Below the pieces are notes generated by a model that saw only the letters and a program-made list of their open reading frames with translations, did not search any database and had not been told where the DNA came from. The position numbers were made by a program, and so were the translations under genes. Of a DNA stretch of 64,000 nt, positions 53,147-61,940 are shown piece by piece (the stretch's first letter is position 1; each line of letters opens with the position of its first letter). The stretch is from NCBI RefSeq assembly GCF_034043675.1, contig NZ_JAXCLA010000004.1, forward strand, positions 248,001 through 312,000. The letters are read 5' to 3'. The stretch is from KK5 sp034043675. Its GTDB lineage: Bacteria; Pseudomonadota; Gammaproteobacteria; Burkholderiales; Burkholderiaceae_C.

Positions 53147-54856
53147 ATGTCCCAGAACCAAACCGCAGCCGGCATGGACTCCTTCGCCGCGATGTTCGAA
53201 GAGTCGCTGCAGAAGTCCGACATGCGCGCCGGCGAAGTGATCTCCGCCGAGGTCGTTCGCATCGAGCACAACTTCGTCGTCGTCAACGCTGGCCTGAAGT
53301 CTGAAGCCTACGTGCCGGTCGAGGAATTCAAGAACGACCAGGGCGAGATCGAAGTCCAGGTCGGCGACTTCGTCTCCGTGGCGATCGACGCCATCGAGAA
53401 CGGCTACGGCGACACGATCCTGTCGCGCGACAAGGCCAAGCGCCTGGCCTCGTGGCTGAGCCTGGAAACCGCACTGGAGTCGGGCGACTTCGTGACCGGT
53501 ACCGTGTCGGGCAAGGTCAAGGGCGGCCTGACCGTCCTGGTCAACGGCATCCGCGCCTTCCTGCCGGGTTCCCTGCTGGACACGCGTCCGGTCAAGGACA
53601 TGAGCCCGTTCGAAGGCAAGACCATGGAGTTCAAGGTCATCAAGCTGGACCGCAAGCGCAACAACGTCGTGTTGTCGCGCCGCGCTGTGGTCGAAGCTTC
53701 GATGGGCGAAGAGCGCGCCAAGCTGCTGGAAACGCTGTCGGAAGGCGCCATCGTCAACGGCGTGGTCAAGAACATCACCGAATACGGTGCCTTCGTTGAC
53801 CTCGGCGGCATCGACGGCCTGCTGCACATCACCGACATGGCATGGCGCCGTGTCCGCCACCCGAGCGAAGTCGTTCAGGTCGGCCAGGAACTGACCGCCA
53901 AGGTCCTGAAGTTCGACGCCGAGAAGAACCGCGTCTCGCTGGGCCTGAAGCAGCTGGGCGACGACCCGTGGTTCGGCGTTTCGCGCCGCTACCCGACCGG
54001 CACGCGCCTGTTCGGCAAGGTCACGAACATCGCCGACTACGGCGCGTTCGTCGAGATCGAGCCGGGCATCGAAGGCCTGGTGCACGTCTCCGAAATGGAC
54101 TGGACCAACAAGAACGTCGCTCCTTCGAAGATCGTCTCCCTGGGCGACGAAGTCGAAGTCATGGTCCTGGAGATCGACGAAGACAAGCGTCGCATCTCGC
54201 TGGGCATGAAGCAGTGCAAGGCCAACCCGTGGGAAGAGTTCGCCGAGAACGTCAAGCGCGGCGACCGCGTCAAGGGCCCCGTCAAGTCGATCACCGACTT
54301 CGGCGTGTTCGTTGGCCTGGCTCAAGGCATCGACGGTCTGGTGCACCTGTCCGACCTGTCGTGGAACGAAACTGGCGAAGCTGCCGTGCGCAACTTCAAG
54401 AAGGGCCAGGAAGTCGAAGCCATCGTTCTGGCCGTGGACGTCGAGCGCGAGCGCATCTCGCTGGGCATCAAGCAGCTGGACAGCGACCCGTTCACCACCT
54501 ACACCTCGGTCAACGACCGCGGCATGTCGGTGACCGGCAAGGTCAAGACGGTTGACGCGCGTGGCGCCGAGATCGACCTGGGCGAAGACATCATCGGCTA
54601 CCTGCGCGCTTCGGAAATCTCCCGCGACCGCGTGGAAGATGCCCGCAATGTGCTGAAGGAAGGCGACGAAGTCACCTCGGTCATCGTCAACATCGACCGC
54701 AAGACCCGCAACATCCAGCTGTCCATCAAGGCCAAGGACAACGCCGACAACCAGGAAGCCATGCAGCGCCTGTCGGCCCAGTCCGAGCGCGAAAACGCCG
54801 GCACGACCAGCCTGGGCGCCCTGCTGCGCGCCAAGCTGGACCAGGGCAACAACTAA
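53147..54856 (+). CDS. rpsA: 30S ribosomal protein S1
   Basis: A 569-residue protein with six S1 RNA-binding domains in a row. The last four are the strongest, each with a G.V..I..YGAFV-like strand followed by HISD/HVSEM/HLSDL segments (for example VVKNITEYGAFVDLGGIDGL and VTNIADYGAFVEIEPGIEGL). S1 unfolds and docks mRNAs on the 30S subunit. It is separated from ihfB by a terminator-like hairpin. AGGAAA precedes the ATG. Confidence 0.98.
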   Translation: MSQNQTAAGMDSFAAMFEESLQKSDMRAGEVISAEVVRIEHNFVVVNAGLKSEAYVPVEEFKNDQGEIEVQVGDFVSVAIDAIENGYGDTILSRDKAKRLASWLSLETALESGDFVTGTVSGKVKGGLTVLVNGIRAFLPGSLLDTRPVKDMSPFEGKTMEFKVIKLDRKRNNVVLSRRAVVEASMGEERAKLLETLSEGAIVNGVVKNITEYGAFVDLGGIDGLLHITDMAWRRVRHPSEVVQVGQELTAKVLKFDAEKNRVSLGLKQLGDDPWFGVSRRYPTGTRLFGKVTNIADYGAFVEIEPGIEGLVHVSEMDWTNKNVAPSKIVSLGDEVEVMVLEIDEDKRRISLGMKQCKANPWEEFAENVKRGDRVKGPVKSITDFGVFVGLAQGIDGLVHLSDLSWNETGEAAVRNFKKGQEVEAIVLAVDVERERISLGIKQLDSDPFTTYTSVNDRGMSVTGKVKTVDARGAEIDLGEDIIGYLRASEISRDRVEDARNVLKEGDEVTSVIVNIDRKTRNIQLSIKAKDNADNQEAMQRLSAQSERENAGTTSLGALLRAKLDQGNN

Positions 54857-54900
54857 ATCGTTGTTATCCTGCGGTGGGCCTTCGGGCCTGCCGGAACAGA

Positions 54901-54932
54901 GGCTCGCCACTCGTCCCGAGGGCGAGCCTTTT
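54901..54932 (+). terminator. Intrinsic terminator after rpsA
   Basis: GGCTCGCC (54901-54908) and GGCGAGCC (54921-54928) form an eight-pair stem with a 12-base loop, followed by TTTT. It lies 22 bases before ihfB, so readthrough probably sets the level of IHF-beta and the lap genes. Confidence 0.75.
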
Positions 54933-54954
54933 CACTTCTCATGCCAAGACCAAC

Positions 54955-55263
54955 ATGACCCGATCCGATCTCGTCGCCCTGCTCGCGGACCGTTTCCCGC
55001 AGCTCACTCAGCGCGACACCGAGTTCGCCGTCAAGACGATCCTGGACGCGATGTCCGATGCGCTCGCCAAGGGCCACCGCATCGAGATCCGCGGCTTCGG
55101 CAGCTTCCAGGTCAACCGCCGCCCGCCCCGCATGGGCCGCAACCCGCGCAGCGGCGAGCAGGTGCTGATCCCCGAAAAGCTGGTACCGCACTTCAAGCCA
55201 GGCAAGGCGCTGCGCGAAGCGGTGGACGCCCGCGCACCGGCCGACTCCTCCGCGGAAGAGTGA
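54955..55263 (+). CDS. ihfB: Integration host factor subunit beta
   Basis: A 102-residue HU/IHF-family DNA-bending protein. The arm RGFGSFQVNRRPPRMGRNPR contains the intercalating proline, and the pattern fits IHF-beta better than HU. It pairs with IHF-alpha, encoded elsewhere. The position after rpsA is conserved in proteobacteria. ATG 54955 is chosen; the upstream in-frame part of the longer frame lies across the terminator. Confidence 0.95.
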   Translation: MTRSDLVALLADRFPQLTQRDTEFAVKTILDAMSDALAKGHRIEIRGFGSFQVNRRPPRMGRNPRSGEQVLIPEKLVPHFKPGKALREAVDARAPADSSAEE

Positions 55264-55288
55264 ACGCACCCGCCTAGAATTCGCCCTC

Positions 55289-55591
55289 ATGCGAATCCTC
55301 GTCTGGGCCTTCCGGGCCTTCCTGTTTTTCACGTTGTTCGCCTTCGCGCTGAACAACAGCCACGAGGTGATCGTGCGCTGGTTCTTCGGCCACGCCTGGC
55401 GCGCGCCGCTGGTGATCGTCGTGCTGGTCGCCTTCGGTTCGGGCTGTGCCCTTGGCGTGCTGGCGATGGTGCCGGCCTGGTGGAAGCACCGCCGCATCGC
55501 GCGCCGCGCCGTGCCCGACGAGGCGCACGACGTCGCGCCGGCCACCACGCCCGCCACCCCCAACGTTCCGATGCCCTACGATGGAATTTGA
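55289..55591 (+). CDS. lapA: LapA family inner-membrane protein
   Basis: A 100-residue protein with two membrane helices (about 3-21 and 38-60) around the LapA-domain text FALNNSHEVIVRWFFG. LapA works with LapB in lipopolysaccharide assembly. It overlaps lapB by 11 bases and follows ihfB by 25. Confidence 0.88.
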   Translation: MRILVWAFRAFLFFTLFAFALNNSHEVIVRWFFGHAWRAPLVIVVLVAFGSGCALGVLAMVPAWWKHRRIARRAVPDEAHDVAPATTPATPNVPMPYDGI

Positions 55592-56729
55592 TCCCCGCTG
55601 GCTGCTGATCGTGCTGCCGGTGGCCTTCGCGCTCGGCTGGCTCGCATCGAAGCTCGACACCCGGCAGTGGAAGCGCGAACAGCACGACGCGCCGAAGGCC
55701 TATTTCAAGGGCCTGAACCTGCTGCTGAACGAGCAGCAGGACAAGGCCATCGACGCCTTCATCGAAGCCGTCCAGAACGACGCCGACACCTCCGAGTTGC
55801 ACTTCGCGCTCGGCAATCTGTTCCGCCGCCGCGGTGAGTACGAACGCGCGGTGCGCGTGCACCGCCACCTGCTGCAGCGCGGCGACCTGCCCAAGGCCGA
55901 ACGTGAACGGGCCCAGTACGCGCTGGCCCAGGACTTCTTCAAGGCCGGCCTGTTCGACCATGCCGAGGAAGCCTATGCCCAGCTGCGCGGCACGCCCTTC
56001 GAGAACGAGGCCGAGATGGCGCTGCTGTCGCTGTTCGAGCGCTCGCGCGAGTGGCGCAAGGCCGTCGACGTGGCGCGCCGCCTGGAGCAGCGCGGCACCG
56101 GCTCGTTCGCCTCGCGGATCGCCCATTACCTGTGCGAACTGGCCCTCGAGGCCCAGACCCGGCACGACGACGACCTCGCGCTGGCGCTGCTCACCGAGGC
56201 CCGCGCTACCGCCCCGCAAGCAGCCCGCGCCCACGTGCTGACCGGCCAGATGCTGGCCCGCCGCCAGCAGCCCGACGCGGCGATGGCGGCCTATGCCGAG
56301 CTGCTGGCCCTGAACCCGGAGGCCTTCAATCTGGTCGCCGGCGACTATGCGGACGCCGCGCTGGCCGCCGGCCAGGCCGAGCGGGCACTGGCGGTGCTGG
56401 ACAGCCGCTACCAGCGCGCTCCGGGCGTCGACCTGATGCTCGCGATCGGCAAGCTGGAGCCGGACAGCGCTCAGCAGCGTGCTCGATGGATCCGCCACCT
56501 CGGCGCACATCCGACCCTCTCGGCCGTCCGCGGCTTGGTGGCCTTCAGTGGCGCCAAGCTCAACGAGGAAGAAAAGCCTCTCGTCAGCGCCGCGATCGAC
56601 CGCGCCGCCCGCCCGCTGCAGCGCTACCGCTGCGCCGCCTGCGGCTTCGAGGCCGGCCACTACTTCTGGCAATGCCCCGGCTGCCTCAACTGGGACAGCT
56701 ACCCGCCTCGCCACGTAGAAGAGCTCTGA
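55581..56729 (+). CDS. lapB: Lipopolysaccharide assembly protein LapB
   Basis: A 382-residue protein: one N-terminal membrane anchor (LLIVLPVAFALGWLAS), a TPR array (about 35-345, including KAYFKGLNLLLNEQQDKAID), and a C-terminal rubredoxin-like zinc site CAACGFEAG then CPGCLNW. LapB controls lipopolysaccharide output by directing FtsH to LpxC. The start is ATG 55581, inside lapA. The stop overlaps the next gene by one base (TGATG). Confidence 0.95.
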   Translation: MEFDPRWLLIVLPVAFALGWLASKLDTRQWKREQHDAPKAYFKGLNLLLNEQQDKAIDAFIEAVQNDADTSELHFALGNLFRRRGEYERAVRVHRHLLQRGDLPKAERERAQYALAQDFFKAGLFDHAEEAYAQLRGTPFENEAEMALLSLFERSREWRKAVDVARRLEQRGTGSFASRIAHYLCELALEAQTRHDDDLALALLTEARATAPQAARAHVLTGQMLARRQQPDAAMAAYAELLALNPEAFNLVAGDYADAALAAGQAERALAVLDSRYQRAPGVDLMLAIGKLEPDSAQQRARWIRHLGAHPTLSAVRGLVAFSGAKLNEEEKPLVSAAIDRAARPLQRYRCAACGFEAGHYFWQCPGCLNWDSYPPRHVEEL

Positions 56730-57451
56730 TGCGACACATCCTCTGCATGAAGTGGGGCACGAAATACGGCCCCGAGTACGTCAATCGTCTGTACGCGATG
56801 GTGCGCCGGCATCTGAAGGGCGAGTTCAAGTTCGTCTGCCTGACCGATCGCACCGAAGGCATCCGTGCCGAGGTGCAGTGCTTCCCGATCCCGGAGATGA
56901 ACATCGCCGAGGCCAAGCGCGATGGCGCCTGGAAGAAGCTCACCACCTTCGAGGCCGATCTCTACGGCCTGCGCGGCACGGCCCTGTTCCTGGACCTCGA
57001 CGTCGTCATCGTCGACGACATCACGCCCTTCTTCGAGGTGCCGGGCAAGTTCCTCATCATCCACGACTGGAAGCGCCCCTGGCGCGTCACCGGCAACTCC
57101 TCGGTCTACCGCTTCGAGCTGGGCGCCCATGCCGACGTGCTGGCCAAGTTCCGCAAGGAACACGAGGCGCTGCGCCGCGAGTTCCGCAACGAGCAGGCCT
57201 ACTTGTCGGACGAACTGCACAAGCAGGGCCTGCTGCAGTACTGGGACGATGCCTGGTGCGCCAGCTGGAAGTACCACTGCGTGCCCGCCTGGCCGCTGAG
57301 CTACGTCAAGGATCCGATCATCCCCAAGGGCTCGCGCATCCTGATCTTCCACGGCCCGGCCAATCCGCCGGACGCGCTGGTCGGCCGCTCGAACAGCGTC
57401 TGGCGCAAGATGCGCCCGGCGCCGTGGATCGCCGAGCACTGGCGCGAATGA
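56729..57451 (+). CDS. Putative glycosyltransferase, DxD type
   Basis: A 240-residue protein with a GT-A-like nucleotide-sugar fold. The N-terminal strand is RHILCMKWGTKYGPEYVNRL; the metal-binding motif is in ALFLDLDVVIVDDI; and AYLSDEL and WPLSYVKDP follow. No signal peptide or membrane helix is seen. It is translationally coupled to lapB, so a part in lipopolysaccharide or other envelope glycan synthesis is likely; the sugar is unknown. ATG 56729 is chosen; the long upstream frame is a shadow of lapB. Confidence 0.82.
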   Translation: MRHILCMKWGTKYGPEYVNRLYAMVRRHLKGEFKFVCLTDRTEGIRAEVQCFPIPEMNIAEAKRDGAWKKLTTFEADLYGLRGTALFLDLDVVIVDDITPFFEVPGKFLIIHDWKRPWRVTGNSSVYRFELGAHADVLAKFRKEHEALRREFRNEQAYLSDELHKQGLLQYWDDAWCASWKYHCVPAWPLSYVKDPIIPKGSRILIFHGPANPPDALVGRSNSVWRKMRPAPWIAEHWRE

Positions 57452-57465
57452 ATCGCCGCTGAGGC

Positions 57466-58983
57466 CTAGCTCGGCTGCGCGAGCGTCGAAGAGGCCCCGG
57501 TTTCGGCACCGCGCGCCAGGAACACGAACACCACGAGCGCTGTCAGCGTCGTGACGGCGGCCAGCACCAGGGCCAGCGTCGAGAACGCGTCCTGGAACGC
57601 GTGCGCGAGGATCTGCGCCGGCACCGTCGGGCATTGCGCCGCAGCACCGGCCAGGTCACCCGCAACCAGTCGCTGGGCGATGAGCGATGTGGGCACCGGA
57701 CAGCCCAGGGGTGCCAGCCGCAGCGCCGCAAGTGCGGAGAGGCCGGCGCCCACGATCGCCAGCGCAAGACCTTCGCCGGCCACACGCGTCGTGCTGAAGA
57801 TGCCGGTCGCCATGCCGGCCCGCTCCCGCGGCACGACGCTGACGGCCAGGCCATCCATCAATCCCCAAGGCAGGCTGATGCCGGCACCGATCAGCAGCAT
57901 CGGCGCCAGTGCCGCGTGCGCATCGTGGGCGCCGGCCAGCCAGACCAGGCCCGCTGCCGCCGCCAGCAGTCCGCCACCGCAGAGCATGCCCGGACGCACG
58001 CGCTGCGCGAGCAGGCCGGCCACGAGCGGCAGCACGACCAGCGGTGCCGACAAGGCCATCATCGCGAGGCCGGCCTGCGCGCTGCCCATCCCTTCGATGC
58101 CGACGAAGCGGATCGGCAGCAACACCAGCAGCACCACGAAGCCATAGGCGGGAGCAGCGGCCAGCAACTGGACGCCAACGAAGTGCGGGTAACGGAACAG
58201 GTCGAGATCCAGCATCGGGCGTGCCGTTCGGCGCTCGATGCGCACGAACCACGCCAGGAACACCGCGGCAGCACCCAGGCTGCCGATCGTCGAGGCGCTG
58301 CTCCAGCCGCGCTCCGGCGCCTGCAGCACGCCCCAAGTGAAGATGGACAGCGTCAGCGTGAACGTGAGCGCGCCGGGCCAGTCGAGCGCATGGGCCGCCG
58401 GATCTCGAGATTCGCGCATGGCCGGCCGCGCAATCAGCAGCGCGACGGTGGCGCAACCGATCACGAGCAGGAAGATCGCGCGCCAGCCCCAGGCGGCGGT
58501 GAGCCAGCCGGCCGCCAGCGGGCCCAGCGTGAGGCCGATGCCGAAGCTCGTTCCCAGCATGCTGAAGGCACGCAGGCGCACCGGGCCGTCAAACTCCTGT
58601 GCCAGTGTCGCAGCGCCGCCGGCGAACACCGCGGCGCTGGCAAGCCCCTGCAGGCCGCGCAACAGATCGAAGACGACGATGCCCGGTGCCGCGAGCAGCG
58701 CCATTGATGTCCCGATGAAGCCAACGACGCCGCAGACGAACACGCGGCGCCGCCCATGTCGATCCGCCAGCGCGCCCGCCACCATCAGAAAGCTGCCGAA
58801 GGCCAGCATGAAAGCATTGGTCACCCAGGCCAGCGCCACCGGCGAATCGCCCAGGCCGGCAGCGATCTCGCGCAGGGCGACCGCGGGGCCGGTGAAGGTC
58901 ATGGGCATCGCCGCCGAGGCCAGGCACACGCCGGCGAGCACGCGCCAGCGTCGGCCGGCCGAAAAATCTTGCAATGGAGTCAT
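57466..58983 (-). CDS. MFS drug exporter, 14-TM (DHA2) family
   Basis: A 505-residue transporter of the EmrB/QacA type with about 14 hydrophobic segments. The loop 2-3 motif is GALADRHGRRRVFV (about residue 71) and the antiporter motif C appears as GIGLTLGPLAAGWL. A Cys/Pro segment near residue 430 (APLGCPVPTSLIAQ) lies in the last periplasmic loop. It diverges from a LysR regulator and is likely under its control. The substrate is unknown. Confidence 0.9.
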   Translation of the reverse strand: MTPLQDFSAGRRWRVLAGVCLASAAMPMTFTGPAVALREIAAGLGDSPVALAWVTNAFMLAFGSFLMVAGALADRHGRRRVFVCGVVGFIGTSMALLAAPGIVVFDLLRGLQGLASAAVFAGGAATLAQEFDGPVRLRAFSMLGTSFGIGLTLGPLAAGWLTAAWGWRAIFLLVIGCATVALLIARPAMRESRDPAAHALDWPGALTFTLTLSIFTWGVLQAPERGWSSASTIGSLGAAAVFLAWFVRIERRTARPMLDLDLFRYPHFVGVQLLAAAPAYGFVVLLVLLPIRFVGIEGMGSAQAGLAMMALSAPLVVLPLVAGLLAQRVRPGMLCGGGLLAAAAGLVWLAGAHDAHAALAPMLLIGAGISLPWGLMDGLAVSVVPRERAGMATGIFSTTRVAGEGLALAIVGAGLSALAALRLAPLGCPVPTSLIAQRLVAGDLAGAAAQCPTVPAQILAHAFQDAFSTLALVLAAVTTLTALVVFVFLARGAETGASSTLAQPS

Positions 58984-59116
58984 ATCGAGTCGTCCGAGAG
59001 GATGGGGCCGGCAGATCAGCAGCCCCGTCCACTCACGTTAGACTCGCTTCAATCTTCGATAAACAAGGCGTCAGATCGTTCTTGCAGGAATAAATGTCCG
59101 CAATAGGCTTCACCCG

Positions 59117-60007
59117 ATGGACCGACTGAGCGGCCTGACCGCCTTCGTGAAAACGGTCGACCTCGGCAGCTTCGTGGCTGCCGGGCGCGTGCTGGAGATC
59201 TCCGCCTCGGCCGTCGGCAAGGCGGTGGCGCGACTGGAGCAGCAGCTCGGTGTGCGCCTGCTGCAGCGCAGTACCCGCCGCATCCAGCTCACCGAGGAAG
59301 GCCGGCTGTTCCACGAGCGCTGCCGGCGCATCCTGGACGATCTGGACGACGCCCACGCAATGATGTCGCAGACCCTGGAAGCACCGCGCGGTCGGCTGCG
59401 CGTGAGCGCGCCCATCATCGGCTACCACTTCCTGATGCCGCTGATCCCGGACTTCCTCGCGCGCTATCCGCAGGTCGATCTGGACGTCGACTTCAACGAC
59501 CAGATCGTCGACCTGATCGAGGAAGGCATCGATGTGGTGATCCGCAGCGGCGACCTGCCGGACTCCGGCCTGGTCTCGCGTCCGCTGCACGTCTACCGCT
59601 TCATGCTGTGCGCCTCGCCGGACTATCTCGCCCGCCATGGCACGCCGCAGCGCCCCTGCGATCTCGACCGCCACGCCGCGATCCGCTTCCGCTACCCGAA
59701 CTCCGGCAAGCTGCTCGAATGGCCGCTGCGTCTGGCCGAAGGCGAGCCCGAACCACGGCCGCGCGCCGCCGTCGTCTTCAACAATATGGAAGCGCTGTTG
59801 GCCGCCACCACGGCCGGCCTGGGCATCGCCTGCATGCCCGACTTCCTGGTGCGCACCGCCCTCGCCGAGGGCCGCGTCGTCGCGGTGCTGGACGATCGCA
59901 TGGGCGCCGGCGGCCGCTTCAGCGCGCTGTGGCCATCGAGCCGGCAGCTGTCGCCCAAGGTGCGCGTGTTCGTCGATCACCTGGGCGCGAAGCTGGCGGG
60001 CGGCTGA
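59117..60007 (+). CDS. LysR family transcriptional regulator
   Basis: A 296-residue regulator. The N-terminal winged helix (LSGLTAFVKTVDLGSFVAAG, then VARLEQQLGVRLLQRSTRRI) is followed by a periplasmic-binding-like effector domain (from about 90). It diverges from the DHA2 exporter over a 133-base gap, a standard LysR-target arrangement. In that gap TTCTTGCAGGAA (about 59081-59092) is a near-palindrome that could be a binding site. The inducer is unknown. Confidence 0.93.
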   Translation: MDRLSGLTAFVKTVDLGSFVAAGRVLEISASAVGKAVARLEQQLGVRLLQRSTRRIQLTEEGRLFHERCRRILDDLDDAHAMMSQTLEAPRGRLRVSAPIIGYHFLMPLIPDFLARYPQVDLDVDFNDQIVDLIEEGIDVVIRSGDLPDSGLVSRPLHVYRFMLCASPDYLARHGTPQRPCDLDRHAAIRFRYPNSGKLLEWPLRLAEGEPEPRPRAAVVFNNMEALLAATTAGLGIACMPDFLVRTALAEGRVVAVLDDRMGAGGRFSALWPSSRQLSPKVRVFVDHLGAKLAGG

Positions 60008-60877
60008 CTAAACCAACGCTCGCCCGGTCTGCTTCTGAAGGATGCCCAGCGGGCTGGCCGCCGGGTCGTACTGCTTGTCGGCGGCCAGGTGCAGCGTCTG
60101 CTCCATCATGTACTGGCCGGCCATCACCGCATGCGCGGTCTGGTCCGAGAAACAGACCCAGACTGAACCCGCGGCGAAGGGCATCGTGACCTGCTCGCAA
60201 TCGCGCTGGTAGTCCATGTCGCTCTTCATGCCGTCGTGCAACTGCAGCATCAGGTGGTCGTATTCACTGCGCAGTGACTTGGTGACATGCAGCACCTTCA
60301 GCGCCCTCGCCTGCCAGGCCGAATAGGGCTTGGCGCGCGGCACGAAGCGCTGCGCGATCGCCTCGAACGACTCGCCGACGCGCCACACCCGCGGCTGCCC
60401 GTCCGGGTTGACGTTGGCGAACACGCGCAGGATCCGCTCGCCATAGTTCGGCCGCGAAGGGAAGGCATCCACATGCAGGCGCCGGTCGTCCGCACGCCAG
60501 CTCTGCACGCGCGATTCGACCTGCGTGGGCCGGTAGCTGGTCGGCGCCATCCGCAGTGCCGGGCCATACTTGGGCAGCAGCGCGTCGATGAGGCCGCGCG
60601 CCTGCGTGCGGAAGCGCCCGACCATCGCGGCCAGCGCTGCCTGGGTGGCCGCGTCGCCGGTGGCGCCCTTCAGCGTGCCATCGGCATTGAGGCTGATGTT
60701 GCGCGACTTGGGATCGCGGATGTCCGGGCGCAGCAGCGAGCGCTCGGCCGCGGTCGGCTGGAAGGCCAGATGGGGGAAGTACAGCACCTTGCCGGCCTCG
60801 AGCGCGGCGATCCAGGACGGATCGCTGCCGATGTGTGCCCAGTCGCTGCCGGGTAGCTCGATGATTCTTGTATGCAT
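60008..60877 (-). CDS. Kdo hydroxylase-like protein
   Basis: A 289-residue protein resembling the Kdo (3-deoxy-manno-octulosonate) hydroxylase family, non-haem iron, 2-oxoglutarate-type enzymes that convert Kdo to Ko in lipopolysaccharide. The candidate iron site starts with HVDAFPSRPNYG; family-like text includes GERILRVFANVNPDGQPRVW and GSVWVCFSDQTAHAVMAGQ with a late His. The start is ATG 60877; the longer frame to 60991 overlaps the divergent GT9 gene. Its position beside glycosyltransferases fits a lipopolysaccharide role. Recognition is from memory of the family, not a search. Confidence 0.75.
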   Translation of the reverse strand: MHTRIIELPGSDWAHIGSDPSWIAALEAGKVLYFPHLAFQPTAAERSLLRPDIRDPKSRNISLNADGTLKGATGDAATQAALAAMVGRFRTQARGLIDALLPKYGPALRMAPTSYRPTQVESRVQSWRADDRRLHVDAFPSRPNYGERILRVFANVNPDGQPRVWRVGESFEAIAQRFVPRAKPYSAWQARALKVLHVTKSLRSEYDHLMLQLHDGMKSDMDYQRDCEQVTMPFAAGSVWVCFSDQTAHAVMAGQYMMEQTLHLAADKQYDPAASPLGILQKQTGRALV

Positions 60878-60920
60878 CGGGAAATTATCGACCACCGGGG
60901 CCGCCCTAGAATCGCGCGCC

Positions 60921-61940
60921 ATGCCTCTCGACGCCTCTCCCGCTCCCGACACCCGCCCCCGCACCGCCGTCCTGCTGCAATGGGTGGGCATGGGCGACCT
61001 GGTCTGGCACGTGCCCTACTTCCGCAGCGTCGCGCAGACCAGCCGCGATGGCCAGGTCTCGGTGATCGCATCGCCCACCGTGTTCGCGCCGCAGTTGATC
61101 GGCCATGAGCCCTGGGTGCGCGAGATCATCGACTTCGACCGCCACCCGCGCCGCCATGAAGGTCGCAAGGGCCGCCATGCCGGCGTGGCGGGCCTGTGGC
61201 GCATGGGCGTCGAACTGCGGCCGCTGGGCTTCGAGCGCATCGTGCTGTTCACCAACCATGGCAACCGCTCGCTGGTGGCCGTGGCCGCGAAGATTCCCGA
61301 GCGCCTGGGCTACGGCACCAGCTGGCTGCAACGCCGGTTTCTGAGCCATGGGCCCTTCATCGAGCGCTACCGCGGCCCGGCCGTCAGTGCCTACAAGGAC
61401 GCCACTGCGTTCGCCATCGCGCAGGGCTGGTGCGCCGAACCCATCGTGCCCAGCCTCGTCGTGCGACCGGACGCACTGGCGCGGATGCAGACACGCTTCG
61501 CCCACCTGCCGCGCCCGCTGCACGTGCTGGCGATCGGCTGCTCCGAGCCGTACAAGCAATGGGGCGACGCGAACTTCGCTGCCCTCGCAACCGAACTCGC
61601 CCAGGCCGGCCACGGCGTGCTGATGCTGGGCGGACCGGCCGAGCGGGCCTTCGCCGACGCCATCCTCGCGCGCATCAAGCCCGCGCTGCGCGCACGCGTT
61701 GCCGCGATGGTGGACGGCAGCGTCGCCGACAGCGTGGCCGCCTGCGCGCTGGCCGACAGCTGCACCGGCAACGACACCGGCGTCATCCAGATCGCCGCCG
61801 CCGTCGGCACGCCGACCTGGGTAGTGCTCGGGCCGCGTCCGCTGCTGGAGCACGACCCGAAGACGCTGCACAACATCGCCGCTCCGAGCCTGGAGGCCAT
61901 CCGGCCGGAAGCCGTGGCCCAGACCGTATTGAACGCATGA
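60921..61940 (+). CDS. GT9 (heptosyltransferase-like) glycosyltransferase, copy 1
   Basis: A 339-residue GT-B fold protein of the glycosyltransferase 9 family. The start AVLLQWVGMGDLVWHVPYFR is the acceptor-side motif (GxGDxVxxxP). The C-terminal donor site includes HVLAIGCSEPYKQWGDANFA, LMLGGPAERAFADA and CTGNDTGVIQIAAAVGTPTW. It shares roughly half its residues with the next gene, so the two arose by tandem duplication. It probably adds a heptose or another sugar to lipopolysaccharide core. ATGA overlap with copy 2. Confidence 0.87.
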   Translation: MPLDASPAPDTRPRTAVLLQWVGMGDLVWHVPYFRSVAQTSRDGQVSVIASPTVFAPQLIGHEPWVREIIDFDRHPRRHEGRKGRHAGVAGLWRMGVELRPLGFERIVLFTNHGNRSLVAVAAKIPERLGYGTSWLQRRFLSHGPFIERYRGPAVSAYKDATAFAIAQGWCAEPIVPSLVVRPDALARMQTRFAHLPRPLHVLAIGCSEPYKQWGDANFAALATELAQAGHGVLMLGGPAERAFADAILARIKPALRARVAAMVDGSVADSVAACALADSCTGNDTGVIQIAAAVGTPTWVVLGPRPLLEHDPKTLHNIAAPSLEAIRPEAVAQTVLNA